From the NCBI GenBank assembly GCA_963787675.1, contig CAWBDV010000003.1, positions 248,001 to 312,000 on the forward strand: DNA of 64,000 bases, written 5' to 3'. The notes beneath the pieces are model-generated. The model did not search any database. It had not been told where the DNA came from and worked only from the letters and a program-made list of their open reading frames with translations. This document shows positions 42,068 through 50,791 of this stretch, piece after piece. The stretch is from JAJPKK01 sp963787675 (GTDB taxonomy: Bacteria; Pseudomonadota; Alphaproteobacteria; Rhizobiales; Xanthobacteraceae). Position numbers and translations under genes: made by a program. How positions within the stretch are numbered: the stretch's first letter is position 1; each line of letters begins with the position of its first letter.

Positions 42068-42171
42068 CAGCGCTTCAGCAAATACGGCGCAGCGAGCGTG
42101 TGCTGAAGCGCTGTCACCCCCTCCCGCGACCGCCTTGCGGCGGTCGCGACCTCCCCCCTCCAGGGGGAGGT
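42001..42171. repeat. Large palindromic repeat (ccctcccctgaagggggaggg..cctcccccctccagggggagg)
   Basis: Composite of hairpins: CTCCCCTgAAGGGGGAG, GGATCGCCaacGGCGATCC, a perfect 20-bp arm pair 42061-42080 and 42101-42120 (ggggtgacagcgcttcagca and its inverse), CGCGACCGCCttgcGGCGGTCGCG and CCCCCCTCCAGGGGGAGG. It lies between convergent genes and overlaps the last 67 bases of the MFS gene. Confidence 0.9.
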
Positions 42172-42201
42172 GAAGTTTGGTGATGAGCCGCCGCCCGGTG
42201 C

Positions 42202-44412
42202 TTACGCGCCTAGCGCGCCGCGGACGCGCTCGGGCGCGAACGGCAGTTCGCGCAGGCGCACGCCGGTGAGCTTGGCGATGGCGTTGCCGACGGCGCAGGC
42301 GACGAGCGGCAGCCCGTCTTCGCCGGCACCGGTCGGCGGATTGTCGGTCGACACCACCTGGATCTGGATGTTGGGGACATCCGACATCCGCGCCACCTCG
42401 TAGTCATTGAAGTTCGACTCAAGGACGCGGCCATCGCGGATGGTGATCTTCTCCCGCAACACATGGCCGAGACCGTAGACGATCGACCCCTCGGTCTGCG
42501 CCGCGAGGTTGCGCGGCTGCACCGCGATGCCGGCGTCGATCGCGACCCAGAAATTGTGGACCTTGATCTTGCCGGTCTCGCGATTGACCGAGACCTCGGC
42601 AACACCTGCCGACAAGGTCTCGTCCTTCTCCATGAACGACACGCCAAGCGCGCGCCCCTCGCGCGGCTTCGTCCAGTCCGACATCGCCGCGACCGTGCGC
42701 AACAGGTGCTGCGCCCGGGGAACGCCCTCGGACAGCCCCAGGCGGAACGCAATCGGATCCTTGCCTTCCGCTGCCGCGATCTCGTCGAGGAAGCTTTCCG
42801 CGGCAAAGGCGTTGTGGCCGTTGCCGATGCCGCGCCACGGCGACAGCCGCGCCTTGCCCGGCACGACCACGTGCTCCGCAAGCTTGTTGGCCGTCGGATA
42901 TTCCGGGACGGGCGAGCCTTTCATGACAATGAGGTCTTGCTTGGGCGGTGGGGAGCCGGCGCTTGCCGCCATATAGGCGACCGCCGACTCCGAAACCACG
43001 CGGTGGTGCCAGGCGACGAGCTTGCCGGCCGCGTCGAAGCCTGCCTCGATGTGATGCGCCGTCATCGGTCGGAACTTGCCGCCGGCGATGTCGTCCTCGC
43101 GCGACCAGACGAGCTTCACCGGCTTGCCTGCTGCTTTCGACAGGAGCACCGCATCGAGCACCACCTCTTGCGAGCCGCGCCGGCCGTAGGCACCGCCCAG
43201 GAAATGCTGGTGCAGCGTGATTTTGCTGCGGTCGATGTCGAGGAGGTGGGCGACCTGCGCGTGCAGGCTCGTCGGCCCTTGGGTGCCGGCCCAGATCTCC
43301 ACCGACTTCCCGTCGGGCGCAACCGCGGCGGTGGAGTTCAGGGGCTCCATCTGAGCGTGATAAACGTAGCGGGTGCGGTAATCGCCGCGGAACACCTTGG
43401 CCGCTTTGCCCATGGTCCCGCGCGCGTCGCCGACGCTCCAGAACGGCACGCCTTCCTGGCCGAGGTTGCGGCCGATCGCTGCCAGTTCATCGAGCCCGCG
43501 CTCGCTGTCGTGGTGCGCACCGGGCGCATCGCTCCAGGTGACCTTGAGCAGGTTCTTCGCCGCCTGGGTCGCCTCGACGCTCGTGCCGATGACGCCGACA
43601 CCTTCCGGCAGTTTCACGATGTCGGTCACGCCCGCGACCTTGCGGGCACGCGCGTCATCGATCGTGACAGGCGCGCCGCCGGGGTAGGGCGATTGCAGGA
43701 CCGCGGCATAGACCATGCCGTCGACCTGCGCGTCCATGGCGTATTTAGCAGCACCCATGACCTTGAGCGGCACGTCGACGCGGGCCACGTCTTTGCCGAT
43801 GAGACGGAATTGCGATGCCGGCTTGAGGTCCTTGTCCTCGATCTTCGGCAATTCGGCCGGCGCCTTCGCGAACCCCGCGATCTCGCCGTAGGAAATGCGG
43901 CGGCCGCTTGCGGCATGAACGACGATGCTGGGCTCGGTCGAAAGCTCGGATGCGGGCACGTTCCACTTCGCGGCGACCGCATCGATCAGGACGCGGCGCG
44001 CCTGGGCGCCGGCGATGCGCATCGCTTTGAAATAGCCGCGGACGGCGGCGCTCGCGGAGGTCTGGAAGACGCCGTTGTACCCCGGATTGCCGAATTTCTT
44101 CTCGTTCCATTCGGGCGGCGTGATCGGGCGAACCTTCGACCAGTCGGCGTCGAATTCGTCGGCGAAAACGGCCGGCAGCGTCGTGAACGTGCCCTGGCCC
44201 ATTTCAGCCGCGGGCGACACGATTGTGATATTGCCGTCGGTCGCGATCGAAACCCATACATTGGGCGAGGCCGGTGCGTCGGCGCGCGCCTCGCCCGTCA
44301 TCCCGCCGATCAGCGCCAGCGGATCAGGCGTGACGGTCAGCGCAAGGGTAAGACCGGCGGCTCCCCTGAAAAGATCGCGGCGGCTGAGTTCGCTCATGAC
44401 TTTGCGTGACAT
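42202..44412 (-). CDS. Molybdopterin-binding large subunit of an isoquinoline/aldehyde oxidoreductase-type hydroxylase (IorB-like)
   Basis: 736 aa. ATG with GGGAGGG six bases upstream. Tat signal: LSRRDLFRGAAGLTLALTV, as in IorB-class periplasmic enzymes. Xanthine-oxidase-family landmarks are AEMGQGTFTTLPAVFADEF, LHQHFLGGAYGRRGSQEVVLDAV, VKLVWSREDDIAGGKFRPM, SPWRGIGNGHNAFAAESFLDEIA and the catalytic Glu698 in PPTGAGEDGLP. It hydroxylates an aldehyde or N-heterocycle using water. The small [2Fe-2S] subunit is encoded upstream, and there is no FAD subunit, which matches the two-subunit IorAB layout. Electron acceptor probably a cytochrome. Confidence 0.92.
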   Translation of the reverse strand: MSRKVMSELSRRDLFRGAAGLTLALTVTPDPLALIGGMTGEARADAPASPNVWVSIATDGNITIVSPAAEMGQGTFTTLPAVFADEFDADWSKVRPITPPEWNEKKFGNPGYNGVFQTSASAAVRGYFKAMRIAGAQARRVLIDAVAAKWNVPASELSTEPSIVVHAASGRRISYGEIAGFAKAPAELPKIEDKDLKPASQFRLIGKDVARVDVPLKVMGAAKYAMDAQVDGMVYAAVLQSPYPGGAPVTIDDARARKVAGVTDIVKLPEGVGVIGTSVEATQAAKNLLKVTWSDAPGAHHDSERGLDELAAIGRNLGQEGVPFWSVGDARGTMGKAAKVFRGDYRTRYVYHAQMEPLNSTAAVAPDGKSVEIWAGTQGPTSLHAQVAHLLDIDRSKITLHQHFLGGAYGRRGSQEVVLDAVLLSKAAGKPVKLVWSREDDIAGGKFRPMTAHHIEAGFDAAGKLVAWHHRVVSESAVAYMAASAGSPPPKQDLIVMKGSPVPEYPTANKLAEHVVVPGKARLSPWRGIGNGHNAFAAESFLDEIAAAEGKDPIAFRLGLSEGVPRAQHLLRTVAAMSDWTKPREGRALGVSFMEKDETLSAGVAEVSVNRETGKIKVHNFWVAIDAGIAVQPRNLAAQTEGSIVYGLGHVLREKITIRDGRVLESNFNDYEVARMSDVPNIQIQVVSTDNPPTGAGEDGLPLVACAVGNAIAKLTGVRLRELPFAPERVRGALGA

Positions 44413-44415
44413 GGC

Positions 44416-44868
44416 TTAGCCCTCCCGCGCCGCGCGCTGGATGGCGCTGATGATTTTCAGGTAGGTGCCGCAGCGGCAGACGTTGCCGTCCATGTGCTCG
44501 ACGATTTCTTCGCGCGACGGACTTTTGTTGTGCGCGATGAGCGTTGCGGCCTGCATGATCTGGCCGGACTGGCAGTAGCCGCATTGCGGCACCTGCTCGG
44601 CGACCCAGGCCTTCTGCAGCGGATGGCTGCCGTCAGCCGACAGTCCTTCGATGGTAGTGATCGATTTGCCCTCCACGAGCGAGACCGGCGTGGAGCAGGA
44701 GCGCACGGCTTCGCCGTCCACATGCACGGTGCAGGCGCCACAGGCGGCGATCCCGCAGCCGAACTTGGTGCCCGTGAGCTTGAGGTGCTCGCGCAACACC
44801 CACAGGAGCGGCGTGTTGCCGTCGACGCCGACCTCGCGGTGCACTCCGTTGACCGTTATGGCGACCAT
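44416..44868 (-). CDS. [2Fe-2S] small subunit of molybdenum hydroxylase (IorA-like)
   Basis: 150 aa from the ATG at 44868 (GGAGG seven bases upstream). The two clusters are complete: plant-type Cys38, Cys43, Cys46 and Cys58 (GCGIAACGACTVHV..SC) and helical-domain Cys96, Cys99, Cys131 and Cys133 (QCGYCQSGQ..VCRCG). It passes electrons from the Mo centre of the large subunit that follows 3 bases on. It has no export signal of its own, so it would travel through Tat bound to the large subunit, as in IorAB. Confidence 0.93.
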   Translation of the reverse strand: MVAITVNGVHREVGVDGNTPLLWVLREHLKLTGTKFGCGIAACGACTVHVDGEAVRSCSTPVSLVEGKSITTIEGLSADGSHPLQKAWVAEQVPQCGYCQSGQIMQAATLIAHNKSPSREEIVEHMDGNVCRCGTYLKIISAIQRAAREG

Positions 44869-45098
44869 GCGTTTCCTCCGCTTTGCTGTGAATTTTGCTC
44901 GGACCCGGGAAACTGACCGCCCGGGGCGCGATGCAATGGGATCGAAATGCCCAGCACTTATTGGCAAAGCTTATACGATTTGCCGTGGGCCTCAAGCGCG
45001 GTGCTCGTGCACCGCACGTGCTTTTTGAGGAAACGGCGGGGCGACGACCCTGCGCTGCGCTGCTATTATCCGCGAAACCACAGAATCAGGATTCGACG

Positions 45099-47210
45099 GT
45101 GGCGGGTCGCCGCAATCGCGCAATCAACGCTGGCATTTCACGGCGTCATCTCCTCGCGGGATTTGGCGCGAGCGGGTTGGCCGGCGTCGCGAGGCCCGCA
45201 CTGGCCGAGACGGGGCGGATCGAGGTCGGCCCGGCGCTGATCGTGCATGGCAAGACTGGCGTCGAATTCATGCGGCTCGTGGCTGCCGCCGCGCAACATG
45301 GCCACGAGATCCGGAGCCTGAGCCTTTACGGCGCGGCATCGAGCCCGCTCTACGCGGCGCTGATGACCAAGGCAGAAACGCCCGTCACGCAGCGGTGCGT
45401 CCCCTCGCTGACTGCGGCGCAGGTGCACGCCGAGGTGGGACGCCAGGGGGCTGAAAATTTCGGTCCGGCCATCGTCGCGGCGACAGGTTCAGCTGCAAGC
45501 CCGGTGTTCGCCATCGTCTTCGAGCCACAGGAAGCGAAACCGCTCGTTCGTCTCGACCTGAGACCAGGCGCCGAGAAGGATGCGGCAACGTTCCAGGGCA
45601 TGGTGCATCAGGCCAAGCTCAAGGGTTTGATCCTGCGCAGCGTCGCTGTTTACGGCAGTGGCACCGAGCGTCGCTTCGCCACTATCTGGGGACCCAACAC
45701 CGTGAAGATCGTATGGGACGCCGACGGCATCGCGGACGACGAGCGCGCCTTTCGCGAACGTCTCGCCGCGCAGACTGCCAGTTGGTGCCGGCTCAAATTG
45801 CTCGCCGCTGCGCCCGACGGCCGCTTTCTCTCGCTCTATCATCTCGAGGACGACGGTCCCTGGATGGTCAGCGAAAATCTGACCGCGGAGCGTTTGCAGC
45901 ACGAGACGGAAGCCCAGGCGGCGAATGGCTTGCAGCCGATTGCGCTACAGGCCGTCGGTCGCGACGCCGCTTCAGCGCGCTTCAACGTCATCTTTGCCGG
46001 ATGCGCGACGCCCGCGCCGCGGCGTTGGACGCCCGCCGGTCCGGCCGCTCAAGCCGCGATCGACGAGGCGATGAAAGGCATCATGACGAACGCCGCGATC
46101 CGCCAGGCGGCGCTCGCGATCGTCAAGGGACCGCGGCTCGTCTTCGCGCGCGGCTATACGTTTGCCGAACCCGATTGGCCGCTTGCTCAGCCGACGACCC
46201 CGTTTCGCGTCGCGAGCCTGACAAAGACGGTCGCCGCGCTCGCGACCTATCAACTCATCGAAGCTGGCCGCGTGCGGCTCAGCGACCGCATGCAGGATAT
46301 TCTGCAGCTGCGCTCGCTGTCGGGCGGGCCGCCCAAGGACCCGCGATTCGGCAAGGTGACGATCGAGCAACTTCTCGCTCACACGAGCGGGCTGACGCCG
46401 CATGGGGTGCCGTCGGTCGCAGTGCATGAAGCCTGGATCGCGGCAGGGCATCGTCCTTCGCATTTTCCCATCACGCTCGACATGGCGACATCGTACGTCG
46501 CCTCGCAGCCGCTGGTGTCGGAGCCGGGCGCGCATTACGAATACAACAACTGCGCGCATTTCCTGCTCGGCCGCGTCGTCGCCAAGCTTCATGGCACCGA
46601 ACATGCGATTGCGGCACTCGACAAGCATCTGTTCGCGCCGCTCGGCATCACTCGCATCCGGCGGGCGCGCAGTCTCCTGGCGGATCAGCTGCCGGATGAA
46701 GCGCGCTACCGCGTCGCACTTGATCATGATCACGTTCGCATCCTGCCGCTCGCCCGCAGCGTGATGAGCGATGCGCGACCGCTGGTGCCGATCGGTTACG
46801 GACACGAGCAGATCGAGATCCACGAGGGCGACAGTGGGCTGTCGGCCGCGACGGTCGATCTCGCGCGGCTCGTCGCGGTGATGATCAGCCGGCGTGACAC
46901 GCCGGCGCTTCGCGGCGATACCATCCGCACGATGCTTGCCAATGCCGCCGCGCGAAAGGGCCATGGGCTCGACGGCGCCAAGGACCACGGCGACGGTTCG
47001 TTCTATGGCTACAAGGCCGGCGTCCTGTCGTCGGCGTGGAGCGCGCTGCAGTTCGACGGCGACCTCGGGTTTGCCGTGGCCTGGTCGGGCGGCGTGCCGG
47101 CGGATGACGTGAAATGGTATCCGAACCTGCCGCCGGTCATGAACGTCGCCAGGCACGTCGCATGGGGCGACGACCTCTTCCCGCAATTCGGCATGCCCTC
47201 GCTCGGATGA
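45099..47210 (+). CDS. Tat-exported beta-lactamase-fold hydrolase with N-terminal tandem-repeat domain
   Basis: 703 aa from GTG 45099 (AGGA upstream); the frame continues back to 44895 without support. Tat signal ISRRHLLAGFGASGLAGVARPALAE. The region about 40-310 contains recurring units such as GHEIRSLSLYGAASSPLYAALM, GLILRSVAVYGSGTERRFATIWG and GLQPIALQAVGRDAASARFNVIF, resembling the bacterial tandem repeat domain of polyglycine hydrolases. The C-terminal half is a serine beta-lactamase fold: Ser373-x-x-Lys376 (ASLTKT), Tyr-Asn-Asn in HYEYNNCAHFLLG. A periplasmic peptidase or esterase is likely; the substrate is unknown. Confidence 0.85.
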   Translation: MAGRRNRAINAGISRRHLLAGFGASGLAGVARPALAETGRIEVGPALIVHGKTGVEFMRLVAAAAQHGHEIRSLSLYGAASSPLYAALMTKAETPVTQRCVPSLTAAQVHAEVGRQGAENFGPAIVAATGSAASPVFAIVFEPQEAKPLVRLDLRPGAEKDAATFQGMVHQAKLKGLILRSVAVYGSGTERRFATIWGPNTVKIVWDADGIADDERAFRERLAAQTASWCRLKLLAAAPDGRFLSLYHLEDDGPWMVSENLTAERLQHETEAQAANGLQPIALQAVGRDAASARFNVIFAGCATPAPRRWTPAGPAAQAAIDEAMKGIMTNAAIRQAALAIVKGPRLVFARGYTFAEPDWPLAQPTTPFRVASLTKTVAALATYQLIEAGRVRLSDRMQDILQLRSLSGGPPKDPRFGKVTIEQLLAHTSGLTPHGVPSVAVHEAWIAAGHRPSHFPITLDMATSYVASQPLVSEPGAHYEYNNCAHFLLGRVVAKLHGTEHAIAALDKHLFAPLGITRIRRARSLLADQLPDEARYRVALDHDHVRILPLARSVMSDARPLVPIGYGHEQIEIHEGDSGLSAATVDLARLVAVMISRRDTPALRGDTIRTMLANAAARKGHGLDGAKDHGDGSFYGYKAGVLSSAWSALQFDGDLGFAVAWSGGVPADDVKWYPNLPPVMNVARHVAWGDDLFPQFGMPSLG

Positions 47211-47272
47211 CGGTTGCCGGTCGCAGGGATCGAGTCCATCCTCCGGCGCCTTGATTGCGGGACCATCGCGCA

Positions 47273-48232
47273 ATGCGAAATTCAAACGGCAAAGGCAAGT
47301 TGACCATCTCGGTCGATCTTGAGCTTGCCTGGGGCGTCTGGGACTGGGTGACGGCGGAGCATCTGCAGATGGTAGAAGCCGCCGAGCGCCCGATCACGGC
47401 CGCGCTCATCGAACTGTTCGATCGTTACGAGATCGCCGCGACCTGGGCGATCGTTGCCGCGTTGCTCGATGAGGACAGCGCGAAATCGCGGCCGGGGAGC
47501 ACTGCCTGCTGGTACGCGCCCGACATCGTGGAACGGCTCCTCGCCGCCAAGGTGAAACACGAGATCGGCTCTCACAGCGGCCGCCACATCTACTTCGACA
47601 CCGCGACAGCGGAGGAGGCACGCGCCGATCTCACCTTCGCGCGCGACATCCACCGAGCTCACAGGCTGCCGTTCCGCTCGTTCGTCTATCCGCGCGGCGG
47701 CGGCGGGCATTTGGACGTGGCCTACGCCGCCGGGCTGCGAACGTGCAGCTTTTCGGATGTCGGCTGGGTCGAAACGATGCGGCACTTCGGCCGCAGGGCG
47801 GGGCAGGGCGCCCATCTCCTCGACATGCTGCTGCCGATCCCGCCGCATCCCGCGCGTCCCGAGCCGGCGGGCGGCCTCGTCAATATCCGCAAATCGATGC
47901 TGCTGATGGCGCGCAACGGCCCGCGCCGCTTCGTCCTGCCGTTGGTCACGCGGACCAAGCTGCGCGCAGGTCTCGCCCGCGCGCAAGCGACCGGCGGCAC
48001 CTTTCACTTCTGGTTCCACCCGTCGAATTTCTACTATCGCCGCGACGAGCAACTGGCGACGCTCGGTGATTTCCTCGAACACGCGGCGAACGAGGCTGCG
48101 CGCGGCCGGATCGAGATCGCCACCATGGGCGCCTACGCCGACGCTTCGCAGAAGCCTTCTCCATCCCCACAAGGGGGAGGGGAGCAGTCCACGGCCACGC
48201 GGCGATCTCCGACGGCTGGGGTGGACGCATAG
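47273..48232 (+). CDS. Polysaccharide deacetylase (NodB-homology) family protein
   Basis: 319 aa from the ATG at 47273. The NodB fold shows ISVDLELAWG with Asp15, the zinc motif His-Ser-Gly-Arg-His (GSHSGRHIYFD), then FRSFVYPRGGGGHLDVAYAAGLRTCSFSD. The last motif FHFWFHPSNFYY gives the C-terminal His. There is no signal peptide, so it probably acts on a cytoplasmic or membrane-linked sugar intermediate. Residues about 298-319 (PSPSPQGGGEQ.. to the stop) are encoded by an intergenic repeat. It overlaps in transcription with the GNAT-like gene that begins two bases after its stop. Confidence 0.85.
   Translation: MRNSNGKGKLTISVDLELAWGVWDWVTAEHLQMVEAAERPITAALIELFDRYEIAATWAIVAALLDEDSAKSRPGSTACWYAPDIVERLLAAKVKHEIGSHSGRHIYFDTATAEEARADLTFARDIHRAHRLPFRSFVYPRGGGGHLDVAYAAGLRTCSFSDVGWVETMRHFGRRAGQGAHLLDMLLPIPPHPARPEPAGGLVNIRKSMLLMARNGPRRFVLPLVTRTKLRAGLARAQATGGTFHFWFHPSNFYYRRDEQLATLGDFLEHAANEAARGRIEIATMGAYADASQKPSPSPQGGGEQSTATRRSPTAGVDA
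48164..48228. repeat. Repeat remnant at the junction of two co-directional genes
   Basis: ATCCCCACaagGGGGAGGGG followed by ggcgatctccgacggctggggtgga resembles the left half of the ccctcccc-type repeat at 42001. It encodes the C-terminal tail of the polysaccharide deacetylase and ends just before the next gene's GTG. Confidence 0.65.
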
Positions 48233-48234
48233 CG

Positions 48235-49275
48235 GTGGCAGCACCGACCGGCAATTATGCTCTCGTTCCCGCGACCTCGATCGAGGAGGCGCGGCTCATC
48301 GATTTTGCCCGCGCGGTGTGGCCCAAGCAGGCGCCGGATTTTCCGATCCTGACATCGTGGTGGCGCCGTGCCGCGCCGGAGTGCGCGGTCGCGGTGGTGC
48401 ATCAGCCGAGCGGGGCGATGGCAGGCATCTGCGGCGGGCGGCCGTGCGAATGGACGATCGACGGGACGACGGTCCCGGCCATCGGCATTTGCGATTGGTT
48501 CGTGGCGCCGCCGCATGAAGGCAAGGGCTTGGGCCGCCGTCTCGTCCGGCACTTCGACGCGCCGGATCGGTTCTTCTATGCGTTCTCGATTTCGGAAGCC
48601 GCGAAGGCCTATTTGAAAGCGCTGGGCTGGGATGAGCCGCATTCGTCGTCGCTCATGGTGTTGCCGCTGCCGCGCTTCGCTCGCGTCTTCTTCTCCGCGC
48701 CCGACGGGCTCGTCTTCCAGGAGCGAGACCTCGGCTACGGCGAACCGCTCGGCGACCTCGGCGCCGTTCTCGACGCGATCGAGACCGCCCGCGATTTCAT
48801 GACCTCCGCTCACATGCGTCGCGGTGCCAAGGATTGGGCGTGGCGCCTGTCAGTTTGCGGCAAGCGGCGCTATCGCCTCTGGCTCGCCCGCGACGCGGAC
48901 GGCCGACCGCTTGGATATGTGGTGGTGCGGCCGATGCTGCCTGGGCGGAGCCGGATGATGGACCGCCTCAAGGCCGCGATGATCACCGACCTCGTCGCTC
49001 TGGACGATGATCCCGCCCTCCTTCGCGCGCTCGTCGGCAAGGCGGTCCGTACCGCCGCGGCCCTGGAAGCGCGCATCGTGCTGATGACGACCACAAGTTC
49101 CGCCCATGCCCGGGCATTGGCCGGCTTCCTGTCGCCCGCGACACCGCTCGTCGGGCGCCTGCTGGCGCGGCGCGCCCCGCAGTTCATGTGGCGGCCCAAA
49201 GGGCTCGCCGCCAAGCTGCAGGCCGATCACATGACGCTGACCTTCGCCGACGTCGCACTCGACCTCGACCTGTAG
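48235..49275 (+). CDS. GNAT-like acyltransferase
   Basis: 346 aa, GTG start at 48235 two bases after the deacetylase stop. The first half has an N-acetyltransferase pattern: AVAVVHQPSGAMAGICGGRP, then CDWFVAPPHEGKGLGRRLVRHF with the acetyl-CoA loop HEGKGLGRRL, and FYAFSISEAAKAYLKALGWDE. The second half (about 200-346) continues with GYVVVRPMLPG and ARIVLMTTTSSAHARALAGFL, suggesting a second degenerate GNAT domain. With the deacetylase it could modify a surface glycan, a pairing common in polysaccharide clusters, although no glycosyltransferases are nearby. Confidence 0.75.
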   Translation: MAAPTGNYALVPATSIEEARLIDFARAVWPKQAPDFPILTSWWRRAAPECAVAVVHQPSGAMAGICGGRPCEWTIDGTTVPAIGICDWFVAPPHEGKGLGRRLVRHFDAPDRFFYAFSISEAAKAYLKALGWDEPHSSSLMVLPLPRFARVFFSAPDGLVFQERDLGYGEPLGDLGAVLDAIETARDFMTSAHMRRGAKDWAWRLSVCGKRRYRLWLARDADGRPLGYVVVRPMLPGRSRMMDRLKAAMITDLVALDDDPALLRALVGKAVRTAAALEARIVLMTTTSSAHARALAGFLSPATPLVGRLLARRAPQFMWRPKGLAAKLQADHMTLTFADVALDLDL

Positions 49276-49417
49276 GTAACCGGCGGCGTTGCGACGTTAT
49301 TGCCGTGGCAGGGAGTGCTCCTGCGACTTGAATACTACCCCTGATTGATTACGCTTCCTTTCAAGGCCGACAACTGCTTGCACACAAGATGCGAGGGATC
49401 GGTTCGGAGGAACGCTC

Positions 49418-50764
49418 ATGGACGCCACCACCACATCCCGGAAGCTGTCCGATGCCGAGCACAGCGTTCAGCTTCGCAAGGCTGTCATCGCATCGACCAT
49501 CGGCACCACCATCGAATGGTACGATTTCTTCCTGTACGGCACCGCCGCGGGCCTGATTTTCGGCAAACTCTACTTCCCCAATGAGGAGGCGCTCAGCGCA
49601 ACGCTTCTGGCATTCGGCACCTACTTCATCGGCTTTGTCGGACGGCCGATCGGCGCGGCGATCTTCGGCCATTACGGCGATCGCATCGGCCGCAAGGCGA
49701 CGCTGATCGCGACCCTCCTGTGCATGGGCATCGCGACGTTCCTCATCGCGTTTGTGCCGACCTATGCCTCGATCGGAATCTGGGGCGCCGTGATCCTGAC
49801 GATACTGCGCATGGTGCAGGGGATCGGCGTCGGGGGCGAATGGGGCGGATCGGTGTTGCTTGCGATGGAGTGGTCAAGGCACCACGGTCAGCGCGGCCTT
49901 GTCGCCTCGTGGCCGCAATTCGGCGTTCCGTGCGGATTGTTCCTCGCCAACCTCGCGGTGCTCGCCTTCAGCACCTGGTCCGGCGATCAGTTCGACACGT
50001 GGGGCTGGCGGATTCCGTTCGCGATCTCGATCATTCTCGTCGGCATCGGCCTGTGGATTCGCCTCGGCATCCTTGAGACGCCGGTATTCCAGCAGCTTCT
50101 CGAGACCAACAAGATCGAGCGCGCGCCTATCATTGAGGTCATCGCGAAGCAGCCGAGGGAGATCATCCTGTCGGCATTGGTGCGCACGTCCGAGCAGGCG
50201 CCGTTCTACATTTTCACGGCCTTCATCTTCGCCTACGCCGTCGGTACGCTCCACATGTCGCGGGACTTCATCCTGGCGGCGGTGATGGCAGCGGCCGTCG
50301 TATCCTTCGTCACCATCCCGCTATCGGGGCATATCTCCGACCGCATTGGCCGGCGGAAGATGTATCTCATCGGCGCGGCGACGATCGGCCTGTTCGGCTT
50401 TCTCTATTTCGGCATGGTCGATACGGCGATCCCGTCGGCGGTGTTCATCGCGATCGTGCTGTCGCTCATCCCCCATGACATCCAATACGGGCCGCAAGCC
50501 GCACTGATCGCGGAAGCCTTCACGCCCCGGCTGCGCTACAGCGGCGCCTCGCTCGGCTATCAGCTCGCCTCGATCACGGCCGGCGGACCGGCACCGATCA
50601 TCGCGACAGCGCTGTATGCGCACTACCAGACGGGTTACGCGATCGCGATCTACATTGCCGCCTGCGCCGTCGTGAGCCTGGTGTCGGCGGCCTTCATGCC
50701 CGACTACACCGGCAAGGATATTTCGGCCGAATACGACGCCGCGCCCGTCGCCAGACCTGCGTAA
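49418..50764 (+). CDS. MFS metabolite:H+ symporter (MHS family)
   Basis: 448 aa with GGAGG before the ATG. Twelve transmembrane segments are expected. MHS hallmarks: IASTIGTTIEWYDFFLYGTAAGLIFGKLYFP in TM1, GRPIGAAIFGHYGDRIGRKATLI (motif A), RMVQGIGVGGEWGGSVLLAMEW, and WGWRIPFAISIILVGIGLWIR. Members import carboxylates such as alpha-ketoglutarate, citrate, shikimate or proline betaine. It stands in a plus-strand single unit with a second, convergent MFS gene 28 bases downstream. Confidence 0.93.
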   Translation: MDATTTSRKLSDAEHSVQLRKAVIASTIGTTIEWYDFFLYGTAAGLIFGKLYFPNEEALSATLLAFGTYFIGFVGRPIGAAIFGHYGDRIGRKATLIATLLCMGIATFLIAFVPTYASIGIWGAVILTILRMVQGIGVGGEWGGSVLLAMEWSRHHGQRGLVASWPQFGVPCGLFLANLAVLAFSTWSGDQFDTWGWRIPFAISIILVGIGLWIRLGILETPVFQQLLETNKIERAPIIEVIAKQPREIILSALVRTSEQAPFYIFTAFIFAYAVGTLHMSRDFILAAVMAAAVVSFVTIPLSGHISDRIGRRKMYLIGAATIGLFGFLYFGMVDTAIPSAVFIAIVLSLIPHDIQYGPQAALIAEAFTPRLRYSGASLGYQLASITAGGPAPIIATALYAHYQTGYAIAIYIAACAVVSLVSAAFMPDYTGKDISAEYDAAPVARPA

Positions 50765-50791
50765 GCGTGGAGCGGGGCGCGCGTCGCCCGC

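Noticed and set aside
42463..44409. 648-aa plus-strand frame opposite the molybdenum hydroxylase gene
   Set aside because: It is an antisense shadow; the minus strand has complete motifs and a start with Shine-Dalgarno.
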